A DNA stretch of 64,000 bases from positions 124,001-188,000 of the forward strand of contig JAUIRK010000078.1 in NCBI GenBank assembly GCA_030549495.1, written 5' to 3'. A program made the translations under genes and the position numbers. This document shows positions 1-11,084 of this stretch, piece by piece. Numbering within the stretch: the stretch's first letter is position 1; every line of letters starts with the position of its first letter. Under the pieces are notes generated by a model. The model was not told where the DNA came from and did not search any database. It saw only the letters and a list, made by a program, of their open reading frames with translations. This DNA comes from Nectonema munidae (Eukaryota; Nematomorpha; Nectonematoida; Nectonematidae).

Positions 1-41
1 CTTCAGCCAAGCCAACTGGGATAGGTTTAGGTCGCTACTAA

Positions 42-645
42 ATGATTCAGCCCCCGCGGGTCATGAGGTGCATAGAAGTAAAACCCCCTGAGGAACTTGC
101 GGAGTGTGTTAACGATGCTATTCTCTCTGCGGCACGAGAGGCAGTTCCCTTGAAGGAGGTTAGAAAATACGAAAATCCAATTCCGAAGAATGTCCTTTTA
201 CTCATCAAAGAAAAACGAGCTCTCTATAGAAAATACATTCACACTAGGGACGCCGAGACAAAGAATCTCATCAATCGATTACAAAAACTCATTAGGAAAA
301 AGCTCGGCGAAACCACATCTAAAGTCACAAGTATCACAAAAGCCTCTAACCCGCTACAGGGCTCTTCTAAGTTCTGGAACCTGGTTAGAGGTCTGTAGCC
401 TGGCTGCAAAGGTCCAACGTCGGTCACTTGGAATAACCGAACAGCCATTGAGGCGGAAGATAAATGTGCACTGCTTGCTGATTATTACGAAGATGTGTAT
501 AGGACAAATCCAGGTCCGAAAAATTTTAATTCTGAAATTGAGTTTTTTAGGCGTTTACCTGCGACGAACGACACTAACTTCATCTTAGAGGACCTGGTTC
601 AAATCATTAAAAAGCTTAAAGCTAGAAAAGCCGGGATGGGATGAA
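42..645 (+). pseudogene. LINE ORF2 fragment (region between endonuclease and reverse transcriptase)
   Basis: An open stretch at 42-398 followed, after a frame change, by readable sequence to about 645. It has the charged, helical character of the linker between the endonuclease and RT of CR1/Jockey-type non-LTR retrotransposons: IKEKRALYRKY, then INRLQKLIRK, then GSSKFWNLVRGL. After the frame break, DKCALLADYYEDVY and IIKKLKARKAGMG follow in the expected order, the last being the classic segment just before the RT palm. No RT core follows, so this is a dead fragment. The family assignment rests on recognised motif order; the exact clade is not resolved. Confidence 0.7.
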
Positions 646-732
646 GTTTTAGCTCTTATCAGAAGGAATCGTACAAGAAAGTTCTTCCCCATGGAGAGTA
701 CAGATCGTTATTTGTAATTGTGATTTAAAGAA

Positions 733-930
733 AAGACTCTACATCGATTATTCAAGAACAATTAATCGCTTAACCAAACTTGACAGTTATCCTCTATCAC
801 GATTACTTGATATGGTTAACAAGTTATCTACTTATAAATTGTTCTCCACATTCGATCTAAAGAGTGCATACCACCAAATTCCACAAGAAAGAGTTAAAGT
901 ATAAACTAACAACCGTCTGTATGAATTTCT
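733..930 (+). pseudogene. Ty3/Gypsy-like reverse transcriptase, 5' fragment
   Basis: Translation in one frame gives IDYSRTINRL, then LDSYPLSRL and FSTFDLKSAYHQIP, the fingers and motif A of a Ty3/Gypsy RT (first catalytic Asp in FDLKSAYHQI). An in-frame stop follows 'RVKV', and the coding sense is lost near 930. It resumes at about 3072, so the two pieces are one RT interrupted by an insert of about 2.1 kb. The fragment has no gag, protease or LTR nearby. Confidence 0.72.
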
Positions 931-1162
931 AACATCCCAGCACATTGTTTTTATTAAAAGGTTCTAGAAAATACAAAAGGTTCCAAAAAGGTTCTAACAA
1001 AAATCTTGAATAAATTTTTATTTAAAATACTATTTTTTTTTAGAAATTGATCAATAAGTCCAGATTTTCGCGTGTTTATTTTTGAATTTAGTTGAATCAA
1101 ATCAATATTTTTTGTGAGTTCTTCATTTCTTTTAGTCTGAGCTGCTTTAAGAAAACTATATG

Positions 1163-2068
1163 CTAAATGAATAGAAGTTGGATTTTTAGAATGAATAACA
1201 TCTTCAAGTCTTTTTGAAGCTTTATCAAGTAAACTATTGGTAGCATAGCTTTCATAAATTGGATTTCATATTCACAACTTTTTTCTTCGTAGTGCATTTC
1301 AATCTCCTCAATTTTAACTTTTTTTGACTTAAAAATTCGGCAGATTTCTTCTGATTTGTTTTGCACTTTCTTGTTTTCGCTTCTTAATTTTATTCTTTTA
1401 TCTATTTCCAAATTATCTTTATATCTTCGATAAGCACTTTTGCCTAAATTAAGAAGTTCGCGAGTTAAAGGAACAGCATAGGGTCTGTTATCAAAATACT
1501 GCAATCCGCTTCTCACAACCAAACGCGCTTCTAAGTTAGTTGTTTCATCATAAGAAATAACAAAACTTTTATCTTTAGCGTCATCCAAAATCATTTTTTT
1601 AAAATATGGACCCAGTATATAAATATGGATAGTCCATTTTTCCTTGAAACATGTACTGTAAAGTTTCAGCTAAATCATTATTTGAACGTAATGAATAATT
1701 TGACAAAATACTTTTAAGCATCCAAATAAGTTCAGCTTTTGTTCCTTCATCTCGTTTGCAGAATAAGTATAATTTAGTCTAATTACAAGCGTTTTCAGGA
1801 ATCGTAGAAGTAGATGCAACTTGATCTGATTTTGAAACAGTTTCTAAAGTGCATTGAAGAATATCTGAACATTCCACAGTTGTTTTTTTTTATGTTTTTC
1901 AGTGTTAGAGTGATTCATTATTCCTTTTTTCTTAATACTGATAGAAACTTTACAAATATTACAAAAGGCTTCTTCATCATTCTTTCGAATACACCAAAAA
2001 TAAATTGTTTTACCAGATGCATCTTCTTTTTTGAGCCAGTCATTATTAAACTTAATATTGCGTCCCAT
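1163..2068 (-). pseudogene. hAT-like transposase N-terminal remnant (BED-type zinc finger)
   Basis: Read on the minus strand from 2068, the first ~70 residues resemble a BED-type zinc finger: a WL..ED segment, a C-x2-C pair in FCNICKVS, then an H-x4-H pair in MNHSNTEKHKKK. After frame breaks, LSNYSLRSNNDLAETLQ and FVISYDETTN follow. The latter corresponds to the region around the first catalytic Asp in hAT-type transposases. The last ~90 residues (QYFDNRPYAVPLTRELL onward) do not look like the hAT core and may come from another element. This is a broken, probably chimeric pseudogene. Confidence 0.55.
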
Positions 2069-2639
2069 TTAAAAAAATTTACTATCTAAACTGAAATCAA
2101 AATATAAAAAAATAAATCATTTAAAAATGTATGCAACATAAATTTAAATTTTTTTATAATCAAAAACTTTTTTGGAAAATAACAAGATTATTAAAATTTT
2201 TCTATTTAAATTTTTCATCTACAAAAACTTCTTTAAATTTCCAAAGTATTTAGATCAATATTTAAACAAAAGCAACCTTAAAAATACAGTTAATTCGTTA
2301 AAAGTCCAATTACAAAAATAACAACTAGATATATATATGCAAATATCAAAATTTTAAATAGAAACACAAGAAAATAAAATAAATCAACTTACATACTGAT
2401 GTTAAGTATATAAAAAAGTAATTCCTGCAACATTTTTTCTGAGCAGTCTAACAAAAATAAAAAGCAATCAAGTTTGTTTTCAGATTGTAAAGGGAAATAC
2501 CTTTACATAGTATGGCCCTTTTTGTAGTGTATCACATAACAAAGAGAAGAGTGTAATTAAATCAAAACACATACTTGAGAATATAAAAAAAAATAATATA
2601 AGCAAGCAAGACATTGAGCAAAACTTTATTTCATTTTTA

Positions 2640-2957
2640 TAAAAGCACTTCATAAAAAGTAAGTAAAGCCGAAAGTGTTTCATTTAATCTGTTTCATATT
2701 TTTGTCTTGAAGCATCCCATTGAAGAAAATACTCTTTCTGGTAAAGATGTTGGCTTTATTGTTTTCAGGGCACTGTAAACTAGTTCCAGCTTTTCTGGTC
2801 TTTTTTTATATTCTTTAAAGAGAAAAAATTCTTTTTTGATAGAACTTAATAGTGTTTCATCATCATGTTCAAAACGTTGTTCATTTTTGTGTTTCCCCAT
2901 GATTTCATTTTTTTTCTGTTTTACCCCGGGGCAACGAGGTGGATTCTCTAGTTGCAC
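2640..2957 (-). pseudogene. hAT transposase C-terminal dimerisation fragment
   Basis: Minus-strand reading gives LKTIKPTSLPERVFSSMG followed, across one in-frame stop, by NRLNETLSALLTFYE. This matches the pattern of the hAT C-terminal dimerisation region (Pro-Thr-Ser then ERVFS, then a Lys-x-Arg-x-Arg-Leu helix). On this strand it lies upstream of the BED-finger remnant, so the two cannot be one colinear gene. They are either two insertions or a rearrangement. Confidence 0.6.
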
Positions 2958-3071
2958 TTAGCTATAATTCAATTGTATTATGTGCGCATTCACTATTTTA
3001 CAGTTAAAAACAAAAATAAAAAGGTTCTAAAATTTAATAAAGGTTCCAAAAAAGTAAAAAAGGTTCTACGC

Positions 3072-3290
3072 TAGGATGTCTGGAATTTACACGTATACCT
3101 TTTGGGGTTACAAATAGAGTCGCTCTTTTTCAAAGGATTATGGACTAAATGGTCGAGGATGAAAAGCTGCAAGAGACATACCCGTACCTCTACAACATAA
3201 TCGTACCTGGCAACAACCAAGAAGAACACGATCTTAACGTTGCGCGTTATCTTCAAGCAATAAAGAAGAGAAACCATATCTTAATGAAAC
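3072..3290 (+). pseudogene. Ty3/Gypsy-like reverse transcriptase, 3' fragment
   Basis: Resumes the RT broken at about 930: FTRIPFGVTNRVALFQRIMD is motif B, then after an in-frame stop YPYLYNIIVPG sits where the catalytic YxDD box belongs, and NNQEEHDLNVARYL is the following helix. The two Asp of the catalytic box read as Tyr-Asn, so the enzyme would be dead independently of its stops. 3291-3726 holds no recognisable gene, only AT-rich sequence with a short (TA)n run near 3565. Confidence 0.7.
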
Positions 3291-3726
3291 ATTTTTTGAT
3301 TATCCGAACATTTACTTTGAAAAAATTTATGGAAAACTTAGTGATATTTTGAATTTGAGCACAAAAACAACTAAAATTTCTAGAAGATCTAGTTATTACG
3401 AAAATGCACAAAAATCATGGGTCAATGTTGAATTTGAAAAAAAAGTTAACTGAAATACAAGTATATTTCTTTGAGAAACAAAATAAAGCATATATCAAAA
3501 AAATTAAAAAATGAATATTATTACAACTTTTTTTCTAGATCATCTAATTATATCTAAAGTAGAGTATATATATATATTTTTTTTCCTCTTAATTTGCCTC
3601 TATCCTGAATGGAACAGTGCTATACTTCAAATATATACACTGATATACAAATTTTGATTGATACGGTAGAAAACCTATCTAAAAAGAAATAAAAGTTGCT
3701 TTAGCGGAAATTTTAAATGATGTAAA

Positions 3727-4262
3727 TAGGAATTCTTGTATAATTGATACGATGAATAAGAAATTAGATAAACTTACAGATATTAGTAATAAGAATACTA
3801 ACTATCTAACTTATGCTAGTGTTGCTGGGAATAAACATGTAAAAAATAGGTTAAAACAAAAATCCTTTTATTCATGATCTAGTCAGCAAAGGTAAAGTAT
3901 TTGAGGTTGTTTTTGATAAACTAAACAGCTATAATAATCAAAAAAAATGATTGATTTCAGACTCCATAAAGAAATGAAATACAGCGCTTTTTTTCATCTC
4001 TGTCCTGAATATATTAAAAATGTTAAAATAATAAAATCTTTAACTCTATCATGTTAAAAATGTCAAACACAGAAAAATATTTTTACGATTTAAGTTTTTT
4101 TTCAAACTTTGAACTAAATATTAACAAAACAAGTAACATTTCTTGTGATCATATTCCTTCAATTTTAAGTTCATCTATTTCTTCATTCAAAATAGTTCAC
4201 TTAAACATTAGAAGCTTACGAGCTAATTTTGCCCTAAATCCTGACATAATAGTCCTAAGTGA
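3727..4262 (+). pseudogene. LINE fragment: ORF1-like end and endonuclease start
   Basis: 3727-3840 encodes a Lys/Asn-rich segment containing LTYASVAGN, resembling LINE ORF1 linkers. After about 200 bases of broken frames, an ORF starting near 4051 contains FKIVHLNIRSLRANF and then directly LNPDIIVLSEIF. The first is the N-terminal 'HLNIRSL' strand of LINE apurinic-like endonucleases and the second the '..PDIIVLSE' strand. Their close spacing suggests a small internal deletion. The ORF then runs on into Cys-rich sequence (CLKCSKNFC) of unknown origin to 4386. 4387-4640 is non-coding and includes two long G runs (about 4490-4530). Confidence 0.6.
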
Positions 4263-4639
4263 AATTTTTTGTTGCTTGAAGTGTTCAAAGAACTTTTGTT
4301 CAATCAAAGAAAAAAACAAGCACTCATCATTTTGCATCTTTAAACACACACAAGTTCAAATAATTTTAGAAAATGAAATAAGTTAAATATGAAGATGAAA
4401 ATAGTTTTGGGCTGAATATTTTTGATAGAATTGACCAAATATTCTCTACAAAATAAAAAATTTTTTTAAAAGTTAATGTCAACTAAAAAAGGGGGGGGGG
4501 GAGTGAAGTTGACAATAGGGGGAGGGGGCAAAATTTGACAAAAATTGGTTGACGTCAATTGTGAACGACCCTTAACTTAGAATTTTTAATATCTGAAACT
4601 CATAACTGGTTTTCACATTCAACACTTAGAAAATCAAAA

Positions 4640-5300
4640 TATAATAATTTGTATAAATCATTAAATAGTGATTGTAGTCCTGCGAAAATTACTGCCATTG
4701 CTACCACGTGGTTATCAATACAATTTGCTATTGAACAGTGGAATGAGTTGAGGATGCATTTTGGTAAATCCAGGTTAGATGAAAGGTGTTACACTTCAGA
4801 AATCCTTTTTGAAATGTATAATGATGAAAGAAATTTATTGTATTTACTTTTTTTACACCCTGTTCTTACCGAAGTGTCTCAAGTTAACAACTTTTTTAGT
4901 CAAATGATTGTGACAATATGAGGCTATTCGAAGACTTGCTCTTACTGATAAAATCGATAGCCAATAAAGTGAGTTTTTTTCTCGCTGCCAAATAATATCG
5001 ATATTTTGAAAAAAAAAACTTGCGTTTTCTGTTTGCAATATGTTGAAGCCAACAAAAGATTTTTTATTGCGAAGTAGCTGAATTTTTTGGCTTTCAAGAA
5101 GATGTTATTAGTCGAATAGAAAATCAAATTAATAGATTGGAAAAATAAAACAAATCCTTTTTGGAAAGAAGTTCTCCAATATAAAAATTCTTTAGATGAA
5201 AATCCGTTTAAAGAAATTGTTTAATGTGCTCTTTTTGCCCTATCAATACCTCACTCAAACGCAGAAATTGAAAGTTTTTAGATCTTCCTAAAAAATTGGA
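4640..5300 (+). pseudogene. hAT-superfamily transposase remnant (C-terminal half)
   Basis: The ORF beginning at 4649 reads AIATTWLSIQFAIEQWNEL, then RCYTSEILFEMYNDERN and YLLFLHPVLTEVSQVN. This order (a WLS motif, an EQW helix, an LFEMY.D segment) is typical of metazoan domesticated-type hAT proteins. After several frame breaks, 5150-5290 reads FWKEVLQYKN and FALSIPHSNAEIESF, the C-terminal dimerisation motif. The catalytic half is absent. 5300-5450 holds nothing recognisable. Confidence 0.65.
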
Positions 5301-5454
5301 ACAATCTTGGCTTATACTAAAGATGAAAATGACTTACAATTATTAAAAATTTATTCTAGCTATTTTTTCGATTAAATTTAGATATATAAATAAAAGAAAA
5401 ATTGGCAACCCTGATCAAGATTGTCTTAAATGTAAAAACTATAACGTATGAATG

Positions 5455-6380
5455 TTGTGATTTAACTGAATCCTTATCAGATTTAAACATCGTCTTGAAC
5501 ATTCAATCCTTTTACTCAAAGTATGATATTATGCTGCTTTTTAGAAATTGTGCAAAACAAAAATAAATTTTTGCATGTAATTGGATTACCAGAAACATGG
5601 TTAAAAATGTGCAAAACTTTGAAACCATAGACCTTGTAGGCTACTCCTTTATTTCAAGACAGGGGTTTAGTTTTTTTTATTCATAATAGCGTTAAATATG
5701 AAATGCTAGAATTTGTCATGGCATGTAATAATTGGGAAGTTTTCTCTATAAAAATTATACAAGAATTTGGTTGTTTCACTCATATTCACAATATTAATAG
5801 AGCCACCTTATATATACCAAAAACTTTTTGTTAGCTTTTAATAAGGAGTTTAGTATGTTTTTAAATGAAGTTAACAAAGGCAAGCAAATATTTTTTTATG
5901 TGACTCCAACTATTAATATGCTCTTCAATGTTGTGCCATAGCTGTGGAATAATATCCTCCTCTTTATCTGATCATGTTTCAATATTTGTTGCTTTAAAAA
6001 ATCAATTCCATAAACAGAAAGTTGCATATTCTATAATGATAAGTTCAAAGAATTGGAGTGTTTGAAGACAGAAGATCTATATAAATTCGAAGTCATTAAA
6101 CTAGCTTTAAAATTTTTCTCTGGAGAAGTTCCATTATCTTTCAATAATTTTTTCATATTTTCAAGTAGCTTCAACCATTACGAGACTAGACATCTTTTAA
6201 AGCTCATATTTTCAGATATAAAAAATATAAACAAACAATAATTCACAAAGTTCCAAAACACTGGAATAGTTTTATCGAAATAATTGAAGATAATCTTAAT
6301 TTATCAAGTAAAAAGATACTCTCAAAAATAAAAATGAGTATGCTGTTAAATCATTGTTCTTGTAATATACGTCTTTAACC
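5455..6380 (+). pseudogene. LINE with RT deleted: endonuclease joined to C-terminal end
   Basis: 5455-6050 carries broken-frame LINE endonuclease strands in order: LNIQSFYSKYD, IGLPETW, GYSFISRQG, KGKQIFFY and SDHVSIFVALKNQF (the conserved SDH near the end of the endonuclease). Immediately after, 6053-6240 reads LYKFEVIKLALKFFSGEVP and YETRHLL, and 6248-6375 reads VPKHWNSFIEII, the recurrent C-terminal tail of CR1-like LINE polyproteins. The whole RT is missing between them, so this is an internally deleted copy. 6381-6930 has no recognisable gene. Confidence 0.62.
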
Positions 6381-6930
6381 TTATGAATACAAATGAATTT
6401 CATTTTCGTCCATTTATGTATTCTGTTTTGTTTCCAAACTATCTATTATAAATAAAATATATTTATTTACATACAAATTTATAAGAGCCAACGCTTTTTT
6501 CTAAATTGTAAATCTTTTACTATCATGCATACTTTTTTATATAATTACCCAAAATAATTTACCTCTCTTATATGGCATCCTTTCAATATATTTTTTAATT
6601 TCTTATAATTTGAGTGACACTAATTAGCAGCTTTAATTAGTCTTGAGTGTAGGTAGGTAGAGATGTCAAAGCACTTTCCAAAACTGAATTGATATGCTTG
6701 ATAGGGAAATAGAGGCAGTCTTTAAAGGGAGTCTAAAATAAAAGAAATAGAGAGAAAAGGAGAGGAAGAAAGCTATCGAGTGGGCGGTGGGTGAAGATTT
6801 AGAATGGGTTCAATAGTTCGTAAAAGCGTCTAGAGGAAATTAATAGTGTCGAGTGTGTTAGTAGTTCATTCAGATTGTTGGGAAAATGACCGAGAGTTGA
6901 AACACAACTGTTTATTAATTCGTGGCCAAT

Positions 6931-7090
6931 TTATTTTTCTCATCACTCTCTCTTACCCTATATACGCTTGTTATTCTTTTAACATGCTCACTCGCTATGT
7001 GCGCATTGATAACGTCTGAGAAAGCAGTGTATGAGTTTGATGGGTGTGAGGCATGAAACGAAATCAAATAACTGTCATATATTGAAGAAA
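6931..7090 (+). repeat. MULE left terminal inverted repeat
   Basis: About 158 bases starting TTATTTTTCTCATCAC that pair with 9666-9823 on the other strand. Terminal repeats of this length typically hold the promoter and transposase binding sites. The inner edge is near TATTGAAGAA. Confidence 0.85.
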
Positions 7091-7289
7091 ATGGATAAAC
7101 AATCGAGTTTGTATCCCCATAAAATGTGGAAGTAATTATCTGGAATTTACTTTCTTTAGTATTTTCTTGCAGACTTTATAATAGGATTAGTGAGATAGCA
7201 TCACTAAGACAGCTGTCAATCTTATTCTATTCTTGTATCTGAACAATACAATATCTTTGTTTTCATTTACTTTTCTTTGAGAAAATCAA

Positions 7290-9345
7290 ATGTTTAGAGA
7301 CGGTTACAAATACTTTAAAAAACAAGAATTTCAAACTACAGTACATTATTATTGTACTAAGTCTAAATGCCCAGGTAAAAACTTTTAATATAAATTTCAA
7401 ATATTTTTATAATACAAATATCTTTTATAGGAAGAATCATATTATCAAAAAGTGATTCCTCAACATTAAAGTTCATTCCTCATAGTCATGACCCCCCATT
7501 ACAGAAGCTGTTAATAAATTTACTACAAAAATCAAAGCAGATGCGCTAACAACAAGAAAATCCACAAGTGAAATATATCAGTATATTTTTATTTACATTT
7601 TATAATAACACTCCTAAAAGATAATACAAAATGTCTTACACCTAAATTTTAATGCAAATATATTTAATACTTCTTTATTATTGTAGAGAAAACTTATCAA
7701 TTTTAAATTCTGAAGAACCAGAAAAAATTGGAAAGAAAAGAACGATTTTAAGAAGAATTAGATTCAACAAAAAAAGAATATGCCCTCCAAAAGATATTTT
7801 TTTCACAATACCCGAAAAATATATGTTTGCCAATCAAACTAATTTTCTTCAAGAAGATACCATTATTGAACACAAAAGACTTTTGGTATTTTATGGAAAT
7901 GTGCTAAAACATATAAATCAAGTCAATCCTATAAATACTCTTTACATTGACGGTACATTTAAAAAATCTCCAAAGCACTTTTACCAAATAGTAACAGTGC
8001 ATGCTTTTCACAACAATATTCAAATCCCCATACTCTATGCTCTTGCTTCTGATAAAAAGAAGAAACATATAAGTAATCTTTTTTCTTTTTACTTCAAATC
8101 TTTAAAATGTATTTTTTTAAGTAATATCTTCCAAAGTCTGAAAAAAGTAATTCGGGAAGATCAAGTTACTAGTATTTGTGGTGATTTTGAAAAAGGAATC
8201 ATTTCTTCAGGAAAAAAAGTACTTTTTTTTTATTTACTTTTAATTTAAATTTGTTTCTTTTAATACATTCATTTTAGTCTTTTGTTAATGCCACATACTC
8301 GGGATGTTATTTTCATTTCTGTCAATCGGTCTACAGAAAGCTAGCATCCTTAGGGTATGGGTCCACATACTCAAAATCAACTAAATTCAGACATTGTATT
8401 AGGATGTTACTTGCAATTGCATTTGTGTCACCTTCAGAAGTACTTTATACGTTTACTTTAAACTTTTATTGACTCAAAAATTATAGGTGAAATATATATT
8501 TAACAAAATGAAGAGATTTTTAGAACCACTTGAAATTGGTAGTTTTATTGAATATTTTGAAATTACTTGGATTCGCAATTGCAATATAAACATATGGAAT
8601 GTACAAGGAAAAGCAATTAGAACAAACAATCATTGTGAAGGGTTTCACAACGCGTAAGTGAAAAAACACAGAAAAAAGCTGAGATATATATATAATACCA
8701 ATTATATTTGCCATACCAATAATCTATTTCTGGAAAATAAAATCCTTGAAGTAAATGATTTGTTTCATTTCAAACTTGCTATGTATATATTTAAATTATT
8801 TAATGGGAAGTTATCCAAAATTTTTAACAATATTTTAGACTTTTTCTCTTATGATTTCAGATATGACCTTCGCAAAATTACACTTTATAATTTGTTATTT
8901 TTTTATACATTTTTTCTTGAATAAATCTTTCTTTCTTTCTTAAGCGATAAGTTTACTTTTTACTTTTCCAATAAACCTTTTGCAACTTTTTAGAATGAAA
9001 TCTCACCTTCCTTTTGAAAATACAACAGCTTGGGAAGTTATGAATTTTTTTATAAGTTCAGAAGAAAAATTAATGAAAGATATGTGTGAGATAGAAGAAA
9101 TAAATCCAAAGTATTGCTGGAATGGGGGCAACGAAGCCAAAAGAAAAGAGAGAGAAGAAAATATTGAAAGGATCCAAAACGATTATCATCGAAATAAAAA
9201 TGTTTCCCTTTTTCTTTCCAGACTTACCTCCGTTATTTGTCATGCTCATGATATCCAACTGTCAAATCAAACAGACGAAGCATATGAAGTAGATTTTTCA
9301 ATATTAAATGGAAGAAGATTTGATGTTTCATCTATTTTATCTTAA
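7290..9345 (+). pseudogene. MULE transposase with FLYWCH zinc finger, six exons
   Basis: Exon 1 (7290-7374) and exon 2 (from 7431) encode a FLYWCH-like finger: DGYKYFKKQ, YYCTKSKC and FIPHSHDPP, with the intron between them bounded by GT and TAG. A single frame slip lies in exon 2. Exon 3 (7687-about 8219) holds the MULE core: LYIDGTFKKSPKHFYQ, IPILYALASDKK and ICGDFEKG. Exon 4 (8278-about 8465) has CYFHFCQSVYRKL, the C2H helix region. Exon 5 ends at 8653 with NHCEGFHNA, before a perfect GTAAGT donor at 8654, and joins exon 6 at 8994 in frame. Exon 6 ends at 9345. The gene is nearly intact, but the exon 2 frameshift makes it a likely pseudogene. Confidence 0.78.
8658..8945 (+). mobile_element. 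LINE 3' end nested in a MULE intron
   Basis: This stretch lies wholly inside the intron between the MULE exon ending at 8653 and the exon starting at 8994. It reads LEVNDLFHFKLAMYIFKLFNG, like the C-terminal tail of CR1-type LINE proteins, and ends with AATAAATCTTTCTTTCTTTCTT. A short microsatellite tail after the stop is typical of 5'-truncated LINE insertions. The splice sites of the host intron remain intact. Confidence 0.6.
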
Positions 9346-9665
9346 AATAAAAATTTTCTTGTATGTTTTTTTCAAACAATATCTAATTATTACATTGAAG
9401 ACTGTTTTGGGTAAATTTAATTATGTTTGTATTGATTTAAAAATTAAAAAGTAATAGTAAATATAAAGTAGAAATAAAATATAATATATTCTATTATTTT
9501 TTTATTTTCATATTAAGCAGTTTTAAATTTGACATTTTATGGTTATAGAGGGGTTGCTACCTATAGTTAGAAATAAATTTGTCTAAAATAATACATTAAA
9601 GTGTTGAAATAATAAATATTAAACAATAAGTTGAATAAAATTATGTAATTAAAATTAAATATCTA

Positions 9666-9823
9666 TTCTTCAATATATGACAGTTATTTGATTTCGTTTT
9701 ATGCCACACACCCGTCAAACTCATACACTCTTTCTCAGACGTTATCAATGCGCACATAGCGAGTGAGCATGTTAAAAGAATAACAAGCGTATATAGAGTA
9801 AGAGAGAGTGATGAGGAAAATAA
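9666..9823 (-). repeat. MULE right terminal inverted repeat
   Basis: Inverted copy of 6931-7090, ending GAGGAAAATAA at 9823. Differences from the left copy are scattered substitutions and a small indel near the GTCTGAGAAAG segment, indicating an old but still well-matched pair. Confidence 0.85.
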
Positions 9824-9954
9824 GAAAGAAATAAGAGGAAGATAACGTTAATAAAAACTAGAAACAAAATATTTTCAATGAAAAAAAAATCTTTGTATCA
9901 TGGTTCATAATATTTGGTTGGCTCGCATTATGCTTAAGATGGTTAATTTGTTTT

Positions 9955-10036
9955 TAGAGTTGGGAGCCTTGGGGATCGAATCCCTGACCTTCAACTGTTA
10001 AGCTGAGAGGCAACCTAACAACCATTGAGGCGCAGG
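9955..10036 (-). repeat. tRNA-like SINE head or tRNA pseudogene
   Basis: On the minus strand the sequence reads CGCCTCAATGGTTGTTAGG, then about 25 bases later GGTCAGGGATTCGATCCCC. The second resembles an RNA polymerase III B box with its flanking T-arm stem, and the first a degenerate A box and D arm. Total length is about 80 bases, as for a tRNA. The acceptor ends do not pair convincingly, so I favour a tRNA-derived SINE head or pseudogene over a working tRNA gene. Confidence 0.4.
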
Positions 10037-10169
10037 TTCATAATATTTATCAAATATAAATCTCAGCATAATTTATTTGATAACTTGAAGTTTCTATTCT
10101 AATTAAAATTTTTAACTGACTTAACTTTTGAAACTCTTTTGTTTTATGCATTGTAAAGAATTTTTTTAC

Positions 10170-10950
10170 AAGTATGATTCAGGACACGTCACTCAGTAAC
10201 CCCGATGACTCATCGACAAGTCCAGTACGCGTCTGCCTATATTCCACACTGCCAGCTTCTCTGTGAGCATCAGCCGAGGTAGACATAAGCTGGTCTGGTA
10301 TGTATGTGTACTGCCCTGTGCAGTATATACTCAGTATTTACCCACTGTTACTGTGAGTTTGTGTTATTAATTTTGTATATAATGTATGCGTGGTTCTTAT
10401 TAAACTTGTTAAATGCGAGTCTTGTCAAAAATGGCTATGCTATACCTGTCAAAAATTTGACTCTTCATTATTTAAGATTCTTGATAAGTATAACAAACAA
10501 GGAATCAAGTGGCACTGTAAAGACTGTCGTGATCCCAAAAGCAAAAAAGATGAAAAAGGAAAACTTGGTGTTTTATTAAAAATTATTATTGAATTGAAAG
10601 AACAAGTTGATGAACAGAATAAAGTTATATTCTCTTTAAAAAACAAGCTTTGATAATCATGTTGACTTTCTAAAAGACTAGAATTATCCAAGAGTGATAA
10701 ATCAAATAGAAGATTCTCAGGTCTTGTTTATTTTAAGATAAAAATGATGAAAAATTACTACAATTTTCATTTACCTATGCCGACGCAATGAAAAAAGTTT
10801 TGAATAAACAGAATACTTTGTATGTTAATTCAGAGACTCTGAAAATTGATGAATTAGCTGAAAAAACAACAGCTCTTTTGAACAATGTTAAAGTGGTATC
10901 TAATAAAAAAGATCAAAAAAGTGTTCAAAAAGGGAATTATATAAACTCGA
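10170..10950 (+). pseudogene. LINE 5' region and ORF1 with PHD-like zinc finger
   Basis: 10170-10380 is less AT-rich and resembles a LINE 5' untranslated region. From 10390 the frame reads KCESCQKWLCYTCQ, then WHCKDCRDPKSKK, a C-x2-C / C-x2-C / H-C-x2-C pattern like the PHD-type fingers of CR1-clade ORF1 proteins. A Glu/Lys-rich likely coiled coil (IIELKEQVDEQNKVIFSL) follows. After a frame break, 10770-10945 continues with FTYADAMKKVL. The sequence is cut off by the piggyBac left end at 10953, suggesting piggyBac landed in this LINE. Confidence 0.6.
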
Positions 10951-11084
10951 TACCTTAGAATGACGCCCTATATTGAGTATAACACTAAAGACGTCCTCTG
11001 GATTTTTACTCCACTTTTGAAAAAAATGCTCAAAACTCCATATCATCATTCTTTATTATAATCAAAATGAATGAATGTAGACAT

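Larger units (their letters stand above)
931..3071. mobile_element. Insert carrying hAT-like remnants, nested in the Ty3-like RT
   Basis: This AT-rich segment separates two colinear pieces of one Ty3-like RT, so it arrived later. Both margins carry short direct motifs of the form AAAAGGTTCTA and AAGGTTCC (about 958-1000 and 3020-3066), not clear inverted repeats. I could not define terminal repeats or a target-site duplication. Two hAT-like coding remnants on the minus strand lie inside. 2100-2640 holds only AT-rich sequence apart from the end of the second remnant. Confidence 0.55.
6931..9823 (+). mobile_element. MULE DNA transposon with long terminal inverted repeats
   Basis: Both ends are visible. 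6931-7090 is repeated in inverted orientation at 9666-9823 with a handful of mismatches, including shared strings such as AACATGCTCACTCGCTATG and CAAATAACTGTCATATATTG. Between the repeats lies a six-exon transposase gene with a FLYWCH-type zinc finger and MULE core. Length (about 2.9 kb) and long TIRs are usual for MULEs. No clean 8-10 bp target duplication is seen immediately outside the repeats, which may reflect decay. Confidence 0.85.

Noticed and set aside
4490-4565. G-runs followed by GTTGACGTCAATTGTGAACG as a transposon terminus
   Set aside because: The string looks like a terminal repeat of some DNA transposons, but no inverted partner is visible nearby.
9955-10036. A functional tRNA gene
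   Set aside because: A B-box-like segment is present, but the acceptor ends do not pair and the anticodon arm is unclear, so only a tRNA-like repeat is called.
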